Source: Gimesia alba (GTDB lineage Bacteria; Planctomycetota; Planctomycetia; Planctomycetales; Planctomycetaceae). Taken from it: a stretch of DNA of 64,000 nucleotides. The notes beneath the pieces were generated by a model. It saw only the letters and a list, made by a program, of their open reading frames with translations. It made no database searches and was not told the DNA's origin. Made by a program: the position numbers and the translations under genes. Positions 17,343 through 28,985 of this stretch are shown in pieces. The first letter of the stretch is position 1; each line of letters opens with the position of its first letter. The stretch spans positions 3,699,546 through 3,763,545 of the forward strand of contig NZ_CP036269.1 in the NCBI RefSeq assembly GCF_007744675.1. Reading direction: 5' to 3'.

Positions 17343-18206
17343 TCAGCGTTTCAATTGTGACAGCACCGGGTGATTGCTGCGCAGATGCAGTTCGAGTTCT
17401 TTGCGGGCCAGCTTCCAGTCTTCATTCAGCAGCGCGGTCAGGATGCGCTGATGCTGCTGGATCTCCTGGATTGCGGCTTCTCGATCATTCGATTCCCAGA
17501 GGAACAGCAGGTCAAAATAACGGCCGTGCCGATCGAAGAAGCTGATGATGTAATAATTGTCCGATTGTTTGATCAGATACTCGTGCAGGCTGTTGTCGAT
17601 TTGCAGCGGTTCTTCAGCGGTTTCCGGCACCCGATTGCCGGCCAGTATCTTTTCCAGGACCTGTTTGTCGAGACTCCCCTTCGCCAGATCGAGCGCTTTC
17701 AGTTCGAGCACCACGCGGACTTCGATAAAGGCGTCGAGGTCGTGCTGATTAAAGGACCGGAGTTTCCAGCCACGTCGCGGCACATGTTCCAGCACACCAT
17801 CGCCGGCCAGCCGATTGAAAATGTTCCGCAGACTGGTGCGGCTGATGCCGTATTTTTTCGCGGAAGCCGCTTCCCGCAGAAACAGCGATTCCCCGTTCAG
17901 GCTCATCGCGAGCAGGTCGTCTGTGATCCGTTTGAAATGATCTTCGGGTGGTGCGGGTTGATGAGACTGAGCCGCGGTCTGAGCGTCGCCAATCTTGTCC
18001 TGATTAACGTACAACCGTCGGTTCTTTTCGCGGTAGAGATACCCCTCTTCGATCAGCTCATTGATGGCATGATAAATGGGGGTGACACTCACCTGGTAAT
18101 GATCCGAGAGCGCAGCCAGCGTCAACGATTCCGGCGGCAACTCGGCGCGTGACAGCCGGGATATCAGATCGGCTTTGATGTAATTCGTGAGTGTCAAAAT
18201 CTGCAT
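17343..18206 (-). CDS. GntR-family regulator with two winged-helix segments and an FCD-like domain
   Basis: 287 residues. Residues 1-70 form one GntR-like winged helix (LTLAALSDHYQVSVTPIYHAINELIEEGYL). A second helix-turn-helix of the same type follows at about 90-165 (LFLREAASAKKYGISRTSLRNIFNRLAGDGVLEHVPRRG is split here by position; key segment GISRTSLRNIFNRL). The C-terminal 120 residues are all-helical, FCD-like (FIEVRVVLELKALDLA, SLHEYLIKQSDNYYI, HQRILTALLNEDWKLA), where FadR-type proteins bind an effector. Tandem DNA-binding domains before one FCD domain are unusual. The start ATG at 18206 has GAGGGA upstream, and this site overlaps one arm of an inverted repeat (18215-18238), suggesting autoregulation. 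The regulated genes are not evident. Confidence 0.85.
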   Translation of the reverse strand: MQILTLTNYIKADLISRLSRAELPPESLTLAALSDHYQVSVTPIYHAINELIEEGYLYREKNRRLYVNQDKIGDAQTAAQSHQPAPPEDHFKRITDDLLAMSLNGESLFLREAASAKKYGISRTSLRNIFNRLAGDGVLEHVPRRGWKLRSFNQHDLDAFIEVRVVLELKALDLAKGSLDKQVLEKILAGNRVPETAEEPLQIDNSLHEYLIKQSDNYYIISFFDRHGRYFDLLFLWESNDREAAIQEIQQHQRILTALLNEDWKLARKELELHLRSNHPVLSQLKR

Positions 18207-18214
18207 CGGCGTCC

Positions 18215-18238
18215 CTCAGAGTGCGTTAGGTCTCTGAG
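18215..18238 (-). promoter_or_regulatory. inverted repeat overlapping the GntR ribosome-binding site
   Basis: CTCAGAG (18215-18221) and CTCTGAG (18232-18238) are exact reverse complements with a 10-base spacer. The promoter-proximal arm merges with the GAGGGA ribosome-binding site of the GntR gene. It may be an autoregulatory operator or a leader hairpin that masks translation. Confidence 0.5.
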
Positions 18239-18396
18239 AATATATATGATATTGGCGACAATGTAAATAATATGATCTGAGTATTGGAATATGATTGAAT
18301 AAAAAGCATGCATTTTGTACTCTGAAATAACTACGTGTTCATAAGGGCATTTGTGGTTTGAGGTGCATTCCATAGCAGAGAAAGTACGAGCTTACA

Positions 18397-19914
18397 ATGT
18401 TCATAGAAGAAATATTAGACGGCATAGAGCATGAGAGTATAAATAGAAATATTGCTTTTGAAACTTTTATGCTGAATCTATTAGAGCATCACTTAGAACG
18501 GCAAAATAAACCTTTTTTAAGAGGCTCTTATGTTCACGATGGGTATGATGCATTAGCACCAGATGGATTTGATAAACTGAGAGAGACAACATATATCGAG
18601 TTCAAGTATGATCTGAAAAATATTCCATCTTCATATTGGAAGAGATATTTTAGCCGACTTTGTTACTCATTATCTCCTAGTGACAAGGAACGATCCAACC
18701 TACTTATTATTTCAGCGAAGCAGGCGACCCCAAGAATAAAAGATCGAATATGTGCAGCCTATGAGTCATTTGAAGGTCGGCTCAATCTATTTTTGTGGGG
18801 ACCGACCCAAATAGAAAAAATTGCCAAAAAGTATAAGACAAAAATAAATGAGATTGCTGATAATCTTTTTTCTTTAAGATTAGCATCTGCGGTAAGCGAA
18901 ACAAAAGATGATTGGAAATCCGATCGAGAGGTTCTAATTGAAGACTTAAGAAATTGTTATTTGAAAGGCCAATTTTCACTATTCTTAGGTGCAGGCGTTT
19001 CTAGTAGCGCTGGAATGCCTGATTGGAATACCTTATTAAACTCACTTTTTGTAACCTATTTAACCCAAGAGTTTAGAAGTGATATAAAGATTTCTGTAGA
19101 TGATATAAAACAGCTAGTGCTGCGGCTAAAAGAAGTAGATGAACCTTCTACTTTGATGGCAGCAAGATATTTACGCCGAGGTTTGTCTCAAAAGAAAGAA
19201 GGAGCTAAAGAATTTGTAAGTGAGATTACTAGAAATCTCTATGAATTGAGAGATGAAAGTTATGATATCGATTCTAGGTTACTTATGTCACTTGCATCAA
19301 TGTGTATTCCGCGTAGAACTGGAGCAAAAGTTTCGTGTGTAGTGACATACAACTTTGATGATTTATTTGAGAAACAACTAGATAGTAAGTCAATCAATTA
19401 TAGATGTATTTATACTGATAGCGAATCAGATAACCCGGATGAATTACCTGTTTATCATGTTCATGGTTTTTTACCTGAATATAATGGTGCTTATGATGAT
19501 TTAGAAAAATCGACTCTTGTCTTTGCAGAAGAAGGTTATCATCAAATTTATACTGATTCGTATCATTGGTCTAACTTGGTTCAATTAAATAGACTTCGTG
19601 AAAATACTTGCTTGATGGTTGGCCTATCGATGACTGACCCAAATTTACGTCGTTTATTAGATATCGCCGCTAAAAATAATGACCGAACTAAGCATTTTGT
19701 TTTCTTGAAGCGACTAAAAAAGGAAACATTCTGTTTTGAAAACAAAGATGGAAAAAAACATGAATTAATTAAGAATCAAGAGGGAGCTGAAAAATTTCTA
19801 AAAGGCCATCATGTTCTAAATGAAGAGCTAATGAAGGAACTTGGAGTCGCAGTAATTTGGTATGAAGAGTACGATGATATTCCTGAAATTCTTGAACGAA
19901 TAATTAAAATATGA
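18397..19914 (+). CDS. SIR2-domain protein with N-terminal PD-(D/E)xK-like region, candidate defence gene
   Basis: 505 residues. The N-terminal ~170 residues resemble a restriction-endonuclease-like fold: Asp51 in DGYDALAPDG and Glu68-x-Lys70 in YIEFKYD give a D...ExK arrangement. Residues about 190-420 are a SIR2 NAD-binding domain: SLFLGAGVSSSAG (GAG 198-200), VVTYNFDDLFE (Asn319, Asp321), YHVHGFLP (His356, the catalytic type) and LMVGLSMTDPNLRRLL. Such SIR2 proteins act as NADases in phage defence (for example ThsA and Dsr families), but this exact architecture is not one I can name. Base composition and codon use are clearly AT-rich against GC-rich neighbours, which indicates horizontal transfer. 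No partner gene of similar composition adjoins it. The nuclease-like assignment is less sure than the SIR2 one. Confidence 0.8.
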   Translation: MFIEEILDGIEHESINRNIAFETFMLNLLEHHLERQNKPFLRGSYVHDGYDALAPDGFDKLRETTYIEFKYDLKNIPSSYWKRYFSRLCYSLSPSDKERSNLLIISAKQATPRIKDRICAAYESFEGRLNLFLWGPTQIEKIAKKYKTKINEIADNLFSLRLASAVSETKDDWKSDREVLIEDLRNCYLKGQFSLFLGAGVSSSAGMPDWNTLLNSLFVTYLTQEFRSDIKISVDDIKQLVLRLKEVDEPSTLMAARYLRRGLSQKKEGAKEFVSEITRNLYELRDESYDIDSRLLMSLASMCIPRRTGAKVSCVVTYNFDDLFEKQLDSKSINYRCIYTDSESDNPDELPVYHVHGFLPEYNGAYDDLEKSTLVFAEEGYHQIYTDSYHWSNLVQLNRLRENTCLMVGLSMTDPNLRRLLDIAAKNNDRTKHFVFLKRLKKETFCFENKDGKKHELIKNQEGAEKFLKGHHVLNEELMKELGVAVIWYEEYDDIPEILERIIKI

Positions 19915-20007
19915 AGTAAGCACACTTCACAAGATCCAATTACTTTTTTGGTATCAATTTTTAGAACCTTTAAGTACATATCTATTGATTTGGAAAAAAG
20001 AACCCCC

Positions 20008-20340
20008 ATGAGCATGCCGGTCACGACCACATTTACAATTGAGGGCTACCAGATCAAAGAGTACAAGGGAGTGGTTCGCGGGATCATTGTGCGGTCGCCG
20101 ACGATCGCGCAGGGATTTTTGGGTGGCTTGAAAAATATTGTGGGAGGTCGGATTGGTGCCTACACCCAGATGTGCGAGCAGGCGCGGCAGCAGGCCTATG
20201 ATTTACTCCTGGAGCACGCCCGGGAACTGGGGGCGAATGCGATTGTGGGCCTGCGCTACGATGCCTCGGAAGTGGTCAGCAAAGGCTCAGCGACCGAAGT
20301 GCTCTGTTACGGGACCGCTGTTGTGATCGAGCCTGAGTGA
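20008..20340 (+). CDS. YbjQ/UPF0145 family protein
   Basis: 110 residues from the ATG at 20008; upstream in-frame extension to 19948 falls in AT-rich DNA following the SIR2 gene and is not conserved-looking. The family pattern is clear: VTTTFTIEGYQIKEYKGVV, GIIVRSPTI, a long central helix (MCEQARQQAYDLLLEHARELGANAIVG) and LCYGTAVVIE. UPF0145/YbjQ proteins form compact pentamers of unknown function once called heavy-metal-binding. Cytoplasmic. Its stop overlaps the region of the next small gene (start 1 base later), so the two are coupled. Composition is like the host, in contrast to the AT-rich gene before it. Confidence 0.88.
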   Translation: MSMPVTTTFTIEGYQIKEYKGVVRGIIVRSPTIAQGFLGGLKNIVGGRIGAYTQMCEQARQQAYDLLLEHARELGANAIVGLRYDASEVVSKGSATEVLCYGTAVVIEPE

Positions 20341-20341
20341 T

Positions 20342-20629
20342 ATGTATAAACACCGGGATGCCAGCCAGCGGCTGACGATTGAGTTTTTTCAAATTGAAGC
20401 CGACTCGTATCAGAGGATTACACAAATCGTTGTGAATCAGTTTCAGCTGGCGCCTGTGGGGGAACTGGTGGTCGGCCCGGATGAACTGTTTCAGGAGTTC
20501 CGACTTCAGAGAAAAGTCGTTGGCTTGGAATGGGATATCTGGTCGGGCTACATCGTAGTCGCGAAAACGAAGTCCGCGGAAAAACTGGTGCGGAAAATCG
20601 CGTCATTTATCGAATTGCACCAATTATGA
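20342..20629 (+). CDS. small hypothetical protein
   Basis: 95 residues, not recognised. The ATG lies one base after the stop of the YbjQ gene, so translational coupling is likely and supports reality. The sequence has a mixed alpha/beta character: RLTIEFFQIEADSYQRITQIVVNQF, a central strand-rich part, LEWDIWSGYIVVAKTKSAEKLVRKIASFI. There are no cysteines, no signal peptide and no membrane segment. A cytoplasmic partner of the YbjQ protein is plausible but is inference from arrangement only. Confidence 0.6.
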   Translation: MYKHRDASQRLTIEFFQIEADSYQRITQIVVNQFQLAPVGELVVGPDELFQEFRLQRKVVGLEWDIWSGYIVVAKTKSAEKLVRKIASFIELHQL

Positions 20630-20723
20630 AAAAGACTTCGGTCCTACCCCCTTCTTATACTTTGGAACGTTGATTACCATTCACTGGTGGCAAGCCACCA
20701 GTGCCACCCCGGCGTCTTATCTT

Positions 20724-22184
20724 TCATGCGAGAATGTTCTCAATCACGGTCCCATGCACATCGGTCAGGCGGTAGTCACGGCCCTGATGTTTATAGATCA
20801 GGCGTTCGTGGTTGAGCCCCAGGCAATGCAGGAGTGTGGCATTCAAGTCGTGGACGTGGACCGGGTTTTCGGCGATGTTGTAACAGAAATCGTCGGTCGC
20901 GCCGTAGGAGAGACCGGGCTTGATTCCGCCACCGGCCAACCACATGGTGAAACAGCGGCCGTGATGGTCGCGGCCGTAATCGGTGCTGGTGAGCGTGCCC
21001 TGGCTGTAGATTGTACGTCCGAATTCCCCCCCCCAGACAATCAGGGTGTCGTCTAATAACCCGCGCTGTTTGAGGTCAGTGAGTAAGCCTGCGGTGGGTT
21101 GATCGATGTCGCCGCACTGCAGACGGAGGTCGCTGGGGAGATTGTAATGCTGGTCCCAGCCCCGGTGGTAGAGTTGAATGAACCGCACGCCCCGCTCTGC
21201 CATCCGCCGGGCTAACAGACAGTTGGCGGCATACGTCCCTGGCTTGCGGGAGGCTTCGCCGTACAGCTTGAAAGTCTGATCCGTCTCTTCGGAGAGGTCG
21301 GTTAGATCGGGGACCGAGGTCTGCATGCGATACGCCATTTCGTATTGTTTGATGCGGGTGCGAATTTCGGGATCGCGGTACGTTTCGAACTGCCGCTGGT
21401 TGAGTTGCGACAAACCATCCAGCATGTGGCGACGACTGGCGGCATCGACGCCCGGCGGATTCGAGAGATACAGCACGGGATCGCCACTCTTGCGGAAATT
21501 GACGCCCTGATGATTCGAAGGGAGAAAACCGGTGCCCCACAAGCGGGCGTATAAGGGATCGGCGGGACGAGAGGCACTGCCGTGCGAAATGAGCACGACG
21601 AATGCGGGCAGGTTCTGATTTTCGCTGCCTAAGCCGTAACTCGACCAGGCGCCGAAGCTGGGGCGGCCCGGTTGCTGGTGGCCGGTCTGCATCAGGGTGA
21701 CGGCGGGATCATGATTAATGGCTTCGGTGTGCATCGATTTAATCACGCAGACGTCATCAATGACTTTCGAAAAGTGTGGTAGTGCATCGCTGACCCAGGT
21801 GCCGCTCTCGCCGTGCTGCTGAAAGCGGAATTGATTGGGGGCGGCGATTGGGAACGATTTCTGATTCGCCGTCATGCCGGTCAGTCGTTGGTCGCCGCGA
21901 ACGGAATCGGGGAGCGGCGTCGTGTTCAAATCTTTGAGTCGCGGTTTATAGTCGAAAAGTTCCATCTGTGACGGGCCGCCATGCATGAAGAGATAGATCA
22001 CCCGCTTGGCTTTGCCCGGAAAATGTGATGGATTTGTGGAAGCGTTGTCAGGCTTTGTTTCATTGGCGAAGAGCCGTGGGTTCAACAGCGAGCCTAGCGC
22101 AGCAGCACCGATGCCGGTCACGTTCTGGCGGAAGAACTGCCGGCGGGTGAATTCCTGTTGGAGTGCGGTCAGGTCAAGGTGCAT
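20724..22184 (-). CDS. DUF1501 Tat-exported protein
   Basis: 486 residues from the ATG at 22184. Upstream in-frame codons to 22316 are rejected because this ATG directly precedes a twin-arginine signal ([20 protein letters not shown]). The body shows the DUF1501 pattern: [76 protein letters not shown] and [19 protein letters not shown], which places it in the alkaline-phosphatase-like superfamily. Its natural substrate is unknown. It follows the DUF1549/DUF1553 gene by 25 bp on the same strand; this pair is a hallmark of planctomycetes and probably works as one exported system. Confidence 0.93.
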   Translation of the reverse strand: MHLDLTALQQEFTRRQFFRQNVTGIGAAALGSLLNPRLFANETKPDNASTNPSHFPGKAKRVIYLFMHGGPSQMELFDYKPRLKDLNTTPLPDSVRGDQRLTGMTANQKSFPIAAPNQFRFQQHGESGTWVSDALPHFSKVIDDVCVIKSMHTEAINHDPAVTLMQTGHQQPGRPSFGAWSSYGLGSENQNLPAFVVLISHGSASRPADPLYARLWGTGFLPSNHQGVNFRKSGDPVLYLSNPPGVDAASRRHMLDGLSQLNQRQFETYRDPEIRTRIKQYEMAYRMQTSVPDLTDLSEETDQTFKLYGEASRKPGTYAANCLLARRMAERGVRFIQLYHRGWDQHYNLPSDLRLQCGDIDQPTAGLLTDLKQRGLLDDTLIVWGGEFGRTIYSQGTLTSTDYGRDHHGRCFTMWLAGGGIKPGLSYGATDDFCYNIAENPVHVHDLNATLLHCLGLNHERLIYKHQGRDYRLTDVHGTVIENILA

Positions 22185-22209
22185 GCGGATTCCTGTTGCT
22201 TGTCGTTGA

Positions 22210-25371
<3,162 letters not shown>

Positions 25372-25528
25372 GGACCCACTCTTGACGGGGAAGGAATACG
25401 AACGAGGATGCTAATATATAAAGTAACTTAAATATTAGCAGGCATGGGAGTGAATGTCACTTGTGGATTGGGAGAAAACAAGTTTTGGGGCCCAGGCAAT
25501 CGTCGTCTTCGCTTCCCTTGTGTGGTTT

Positions 25529-26323
25529 TCAAAGATCAAACAGTGGTTTTGGATGTCCCGATAAATTGACGAGCCCGCTCCCGTCGTCATAGTCAAGGGC
25601 CAGACAATGGTGCCAGAATTCACGGTCGAAGTCGATGACGCTGGCTTCGCGGACCGTTCCCATTGAGATCAAGCGATGGATCAGTGATTGAGCCAGGCTC
25701 TGCTCGTCCGTGACGACAGACCGCCAGCGCTGTGCTGTCTGCTCAGTCGGATGCGTATTCAGCCAGTTGACGCAGGCGGTCTCCAGCCGCGATTGCCAGT
25801 CAGTTGTGACAGAGCGAACAGCGGAGATAGACACTAAATCGGCATAGCGCTCGGCGATCAGTTCTGGTGGCGTTACCTGACCCGGTTTAAAGAGGATGCC
25901 AATCTCAAGGTAGTCAGAATTCATCAGCGAAAGGTCAAGCTCCAGTGACTGGGCAACGAAAATGGCTCCCCGTTTGAGAGCCTCCATGTCGAACGGCTGG
26001 CACTCGAGACCGAGACAGCCATCGTAGTAGCTGAAGCCTGACGTATAACCGGCAAGTATTTCGGGACGTTCAGGTACGGGGATTTCTACATAGATCGTAC
26101 GGTCCATGAGTTGATATTCGCCGCGGTAGATGATTTCCGGCGTACCCAATGATTTGAGACGGTCAATGTTTGCCAGAACCTGCTGCCGCCCGCGTTCGAA
26201 GTCAACTGTGACCGTGGAGATGTGCGATTCGAGCAGCGTCAAGACTTCCTGCACATCGAGCGAAGGAGAGTCTTCCGAAGGGAAAAAGAGTTCGGCTGTG
26301 AGTTGAAAGTCAGGATCTGGCAT
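25529..26323 (-). CDS. hypothetical protein
   Basis: 264 residues from the ATG at 26323, chosen over a TTG four codons upstream; it overlaps the 3' end of the preceding gene by 14 bp, which points to translational coupling. I do not recognise the family. The sequence is acidic, soluble, without signal peptide or membrane helix. Segments such as ELFFPSEDSPSLDVQEVLTLL, YVEIPVPERPEILAGYTSG, YDGCLGLECQPFD and LDLSLMNSDYLEIGILF suggest an alpha/beta protein, perhaps of the DUF/immunity-like SMI1 type, but this is not supported by a specific motif. There is one Cys-containing loop (GCLGLEC). Probably co-expressed with the upstream secreted protein. Confidence 0.65.
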   Translation of the reverse strand: MPDPDFQLTAELFFPSEDSPSLDVQEVLTLLESHISTVTVDFERGRQQVLANIDRLKSLGTPEIIYRGEYQLMDRTIYVEIPVPERPEILAGYTSGFSYYDGCLGLECQPFDMEALKRGAIFVAQSLELDLSLMNSDYLEIGILFKPGQVTPPELIAERYADLVSISAVRSVTTDWQSRLETACVNWLNTHPTEQTAQRWRSVVTDEQSLAQSLIHRLISMGTVREASVIDFDREFWHHCLALDYDDGSGLVNLSGHPKPLFDL

Positions 26324-26777
26324 TCGCTTTGCCAATCAAGGAATAATTGGTGATGACGCCCACGGGGAGTTCGGTTTTTCCGTCGTGAATACGTGTTTTT
26401 TGTTTCAACTGATGAATGGCAAGCTGGAGCTGCTCCAGGTTGGATGCGATGATTCTTCCGCCGCCGGGTTGAATCAGAATGAGGTAACCGGGAGTGGACG
26501 GATTGGGTTTCCAGGAGCCGACTTCGAGCCAGAGTGCACAACCGGGATTCTGGGTTACCTGCAAAACATTGAGCGGATTATTGAGAGATTTCGTCAGGCG
26601 TGCGGCTGCGGATATGATTTCGGGGGAACTGGTTTTGGGGATTGCGACGGGCCATGGCCAGTTGGTGTACTTTGTGTGTTGGGGAGCTGACTCAATTTCG
26701 CTATTGATTTGAGAACGAGCAGAAAAGGGGATGGTCAGGAAGAACAAAATAAAACTGCAGCAAATAAAACGGTTCAT
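26310..26777 (-). CDS. small secreted hypothetical protein
   Basis: 155 residues with a clear signal peptide (MNRFICCSFILFFLTIPFSARS). The mature part is about 130 residues, with no recognised family: SAAARLTKSLNNPLNVLQ, GCALWLEVGSWKP, LILIQPGGGRIIASNLEQLQ, with two Cys only in the leader and one in the mature region. The ATG at 26777 has TCGGAGGTCGG upstream, a good ribosome-binding site. It overlaps the next gene by 14 bp. Exported to the periplasm; role unknown. Confidence 0.65.
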   Translation of the reverse strand: MNRFICCSFILFFLTIPFSARSQINSEIESAPQHTKYTNWPWPVAIPKTSSPEIISAAARLTKSLNNPLNVLQVTQNPGCALWLEVGSWKPNPSTPGYLILIQPGGGRIIASNLEQLQLAIHQLKQKTRIHDGKTELPVGVITNYSLIGKANARS

Positions 26778-27316
26778 AAGTCCGACCTCCGATTGTTTGG
26801 TTAATGCAGGATAGAATTTATCCTATTTGATTTACTATGCTGAGTGCTAGATTATTCTTGTGACTTTGAGATTTTCTGTATGGCTGATAGAAACCGGGTG
26901 GCACCGAATGAAATTCGGTGTTGTCATTGACAACAGGAGGTTTGGATGATGCTTTCTGGTTTGTAACAACATGCGAAACTCTACTTTTACATCGGGAGTC
27001 AATTTTTGTAAGACCGAATTACTTGGATCGAGTCGTTATTCTGTCACCTCCTGCTCGCTGCGCTCGGCCCGAATTACATTTGGGCCTACCCTTTTTGCTT
27101 ATTTTCGAAGGATTTTTCCCTGCTTCAGAACCATTGAACCTGTCATGGGTCTATGAGATAGGAGTATGAATCTGATGAGTCAAGATTATCGATACGACGC
27201 TGGTTCGCCGCCGCGATTATGGTACATTACAGCAGGAAGACGATATATAATTATGCTGCGCGGGAGTTGTATTCTGGAACTGTTGATGCTCGAAGAAGAG
27301 ATCAGAAAGGCCAGAC
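26778..27316. other. 539-bp intergenic region, mostly a dispersed repeat
   Basis: This divergent intergenic stretch contains repeat copy 1 (26896-27114). Short open frames inside it follow the repeat and are also present in copy 2, so I read them as non-coding. Confidence 0.6.
26896..27114 (+). repeat. dispersed structured repeat, copy 1
   Basis: The left end has two adjacent hairpins, CACCGAAT/ATTCGGTG and TTGTC/GACAA, then AGGAGGTTT. The right end has CACCTCCTGCTCGCTGCGCT followed by a CCGAAT-type hairpin and CTACCCTTTTT. GGAGGT near the left end can pair with ACCTCC near the right end, so the whole element may fold as one structure. A similar, about 180-bp element is at 31822-32003, and single-end copies are at 34510 and 59006. 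Confidence 0.75.
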
Positions 27317-27826
27317 ATGTGGGGACAGCGGATCAGAAACATTCTCAAAGGAGTGTTTGGCGGTGCCTTTGTGGGTCTGTTTTTAGGGGCTTATACAGCG
27401 AGTTTAACACTCGGCCATGTGATTCAGAAAGCTGATTTCGTCCATCCGACCCTGTTTGAAATAGCTGAGTTGCGTTATCGGTGGACCTTGATACTCAGTT
27501 ATCTATTTGTTTTCTCGTTAATGGGACCGTTCATTGCTGCGGTTACATTTGGTCCCTGGCTGCGGCATGCCGTCTATGGCTTGCTGGGTTGTGTTGCGCT
27601 CGTTGTCGGTGTGGCACTACTGGGTTCTCTCATCTTTGGAGAGCAACCTTTTAATCATTTCAAGGGAGCAAGTCGAACCTGTATTGATGCGGCGCGACTC
27701 TATGGGGTTCCGGCATCGTTTGTGATTGGGCCGATCGTGGGGATACTGATTGGCAGGAATCGAAAGGCTGGATGTATAGAGGATTCGGGTGATCTGTCTG
27801 CGACAATTTCACATGATAATTCCTGA
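27317..27826 (+). CDS. hypothetical inner-membrane protein
   Basis: 169 residues. Three or four hydrophobic segments are visible: GVFGGAFVGLFLGAYTASL (with a Gly-zipper GxxxGxxxG pattern), LILSYLFVFSLMGPFIAAV, HAVYGLLGCVALVVGVALLGSLIF, and GVPASFVIGPIVGILIG. No conserved family recognised. The ATG at 27317 has AAAGG nine bases upstream. It is the first of a rightward run of small membrane-protein genes (27.3-29.6 kb) separated by gaps of 50-155 bp, so their co-transcription is uncertain. Confidence 0.7.
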   Translation: MWGQRIRNILKGVFGGAFVGLFLGAYTASLTLGHVIQKADFVHPTLFEIAELRYRWTLILSYLFVFSLMGPFIAAVTFGPWLRHAVYGLLGCVALVVGVALLGSLIFGEQPFNHFKGASRTCIDAARLYGVPASFVIGPIVGILIGRNRKAGCIEDSGDLSATISHDNS

Positions 27827-27929
27827 AGATCCTGTTTTGTCTCTCCATCTCAATCTGTTAAACTGATTTACACAGACTTGAATTCACTGGAAGTCGATTG
27901 ATGGATGTCTGGCCGAGGCGAATTAAGAT

Positions 27930-28592
27930 ATGAGCGAAATCTTGTCAGAAAAGAGCTGTCGGGCTAAACCCTTGTATGTTGTTTTGCCATTTGTCGTTAC
28001 GGTCTTCTGGATTGGCGTCAGTGTTCTCGCTATCAATTATTTCTATTCAAGAACTGGTCGTTTCACCAGCGGCTCCGTCCTGGCTGTTCTCCTTGTTGGT
28101 GTTGTCCTGATCTTGATCTCGGGGGCAGGTATCTGGCAGGGCCTGGCTTACTGGCGCCGGTTTCGACTAACTCTCTCACAAGAGGCGATCACCAAGGTTG
28201 TCGGTACTGAGACCAACATGATTTCCATGGATGAAATTTCTCACCTTAACTGGCGATCGATATCAGGTGAGATCATTATCAGTTCAGCGGCCGACAAAAT
28301 AAGAATCAATCTGGATCATTTCAAGCGAAGAGATCAACGCGATATCATTGGATTTCTCCGCACTATGGTGCCCCTGGAGCAGCAGGAGAAATGGGAGCCG
28401 TTTTCAGCAGCTCATCGACACACCATTGATCCGCACGTCCCTCTGACAAGACGCGAACGGCTCGTAACAGCATTCTGGCTCATTGCGACAGTGTTGATAG
28501 GATATCAGTGGTGGATTGAATCAGCGTGGCCATACCTGATGATGGCATTGACAGGTGTCTGGCTGACGATCCGAAGCTATCGGGGGACTTAG
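27930..28592 (+). CDS. hypothetical membrane protein with PH-like central region
   Basis: 220 residues. Two N-terminal membrane segments (LYVVLPFVVTVFWIGVSVLAI and VLAVLLVGVVLILISGAGI), then a soluble domain with a strand-rich pattern (FRLTLSQEAITKVVG, MISMDEISHLNW, EIIISSAADKIRINLDHF, RDQRDIIGFLRTMV) like the bacterial PH-domain membrane proteins (YdbT/YcxB types), then two C-terminal helices (LVTAFWLIATVLIGYQ, WPYLMMALTGVWLTI). The PH-like reading is inference from pattern. Function unknown. Confidence 0.68.
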   Translation: MSEILSEKSCRAKPLYVVLPFVVTVFWIGVSVLAINYFYSRTGRFTSGSVLAVLLVGVVLILISGAGIWQGLAYWRRFRLTLSQEAITKVVGTETNMISMDEISHLNWRSISGEIIISSAADKIRINLDHFKRRDQRDIIGFLRTMVPLEQQEKWEPFSAAHRHTIDPHVPLTRRERLVTAFWLIATVLIGYQWWIESAWPYLMMALTGVWLTIRSYRGT

Positions 28593-28644
28593 GAACTAAT
28601 TGCAGGAAATGCTTTGCTGAAAATCGAGCGGAGAAAACTGTTCT

Positions 28645-28830
28645 ATGAATAATTCACAAGTGACACCGACAAAAAACAAATTGATTGTTTCTACGATATG
28701 CTTCTTGTTGTCAGGCATTTTTTCCAGCTATTTCTGGTGGTCTGGTGAAGGAATAATTTTTCTGTTGAATGCAATCGTCTGTCTAAATTGTGTGTTCGAT
28801 GCGATCAGGAGAATCTCTCTGAAAGATTAG
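28645..28830 (+). CDS. small two-helix membrane protein
   Basis: 61 residues, GGAGAA about nine bases before the ATG. Two hydrophobic segments, LIVSTICFLLSGIFSSYFWW and GIIFLLNAIVCLNCVFDAI, separated by a short turn (SGEG), with a basic C terminus (RRISLKD). Not recognised. Its place in a run of small membrane-protein genes supports it being real. Confidence 0.55.
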   Translation: MNNSQVTPTKNKLIVSTICFLLSGIFSSYFWWSGEGIIFLLNAIVCLNCVFDAIRRISLKD

Positions 28831-28985
28831 CCGTTTCACTCAGTTGAGAAAGACAAAGTTGAACTGGAAACCAATCGTGAATCCGATCGCCTGTGATACT
28901 CTTGCTGGATCAGCTCATTATATGGGCCTGAGTGAAGTCAAAAAATTGCTGTTCGTTTAACCTGTTCTAAATAAGGCGGTGGTGG

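Noticed and set aside
17370-18152. 260-codon plus-strand frame opposite the GntR gene
   Set aside because: The minus strand carries helix-turn-helix and FCD motifs; this is its shadow.
18397-20629. The SIR2 gene, YbjQ gene and next small gene as one defence operon
   Set aside because: The two downstream genes have host-like GC-rich composition and belong to a housekeeping-type family, so grouping them with the AT-rich gene is not supported.
27166-27435. 90-residue reading frame at the right of repeat copy 1
   Set aside because: It overlaps the membrane-protein gene at 27317 out of frame and has no protein-like motifs.
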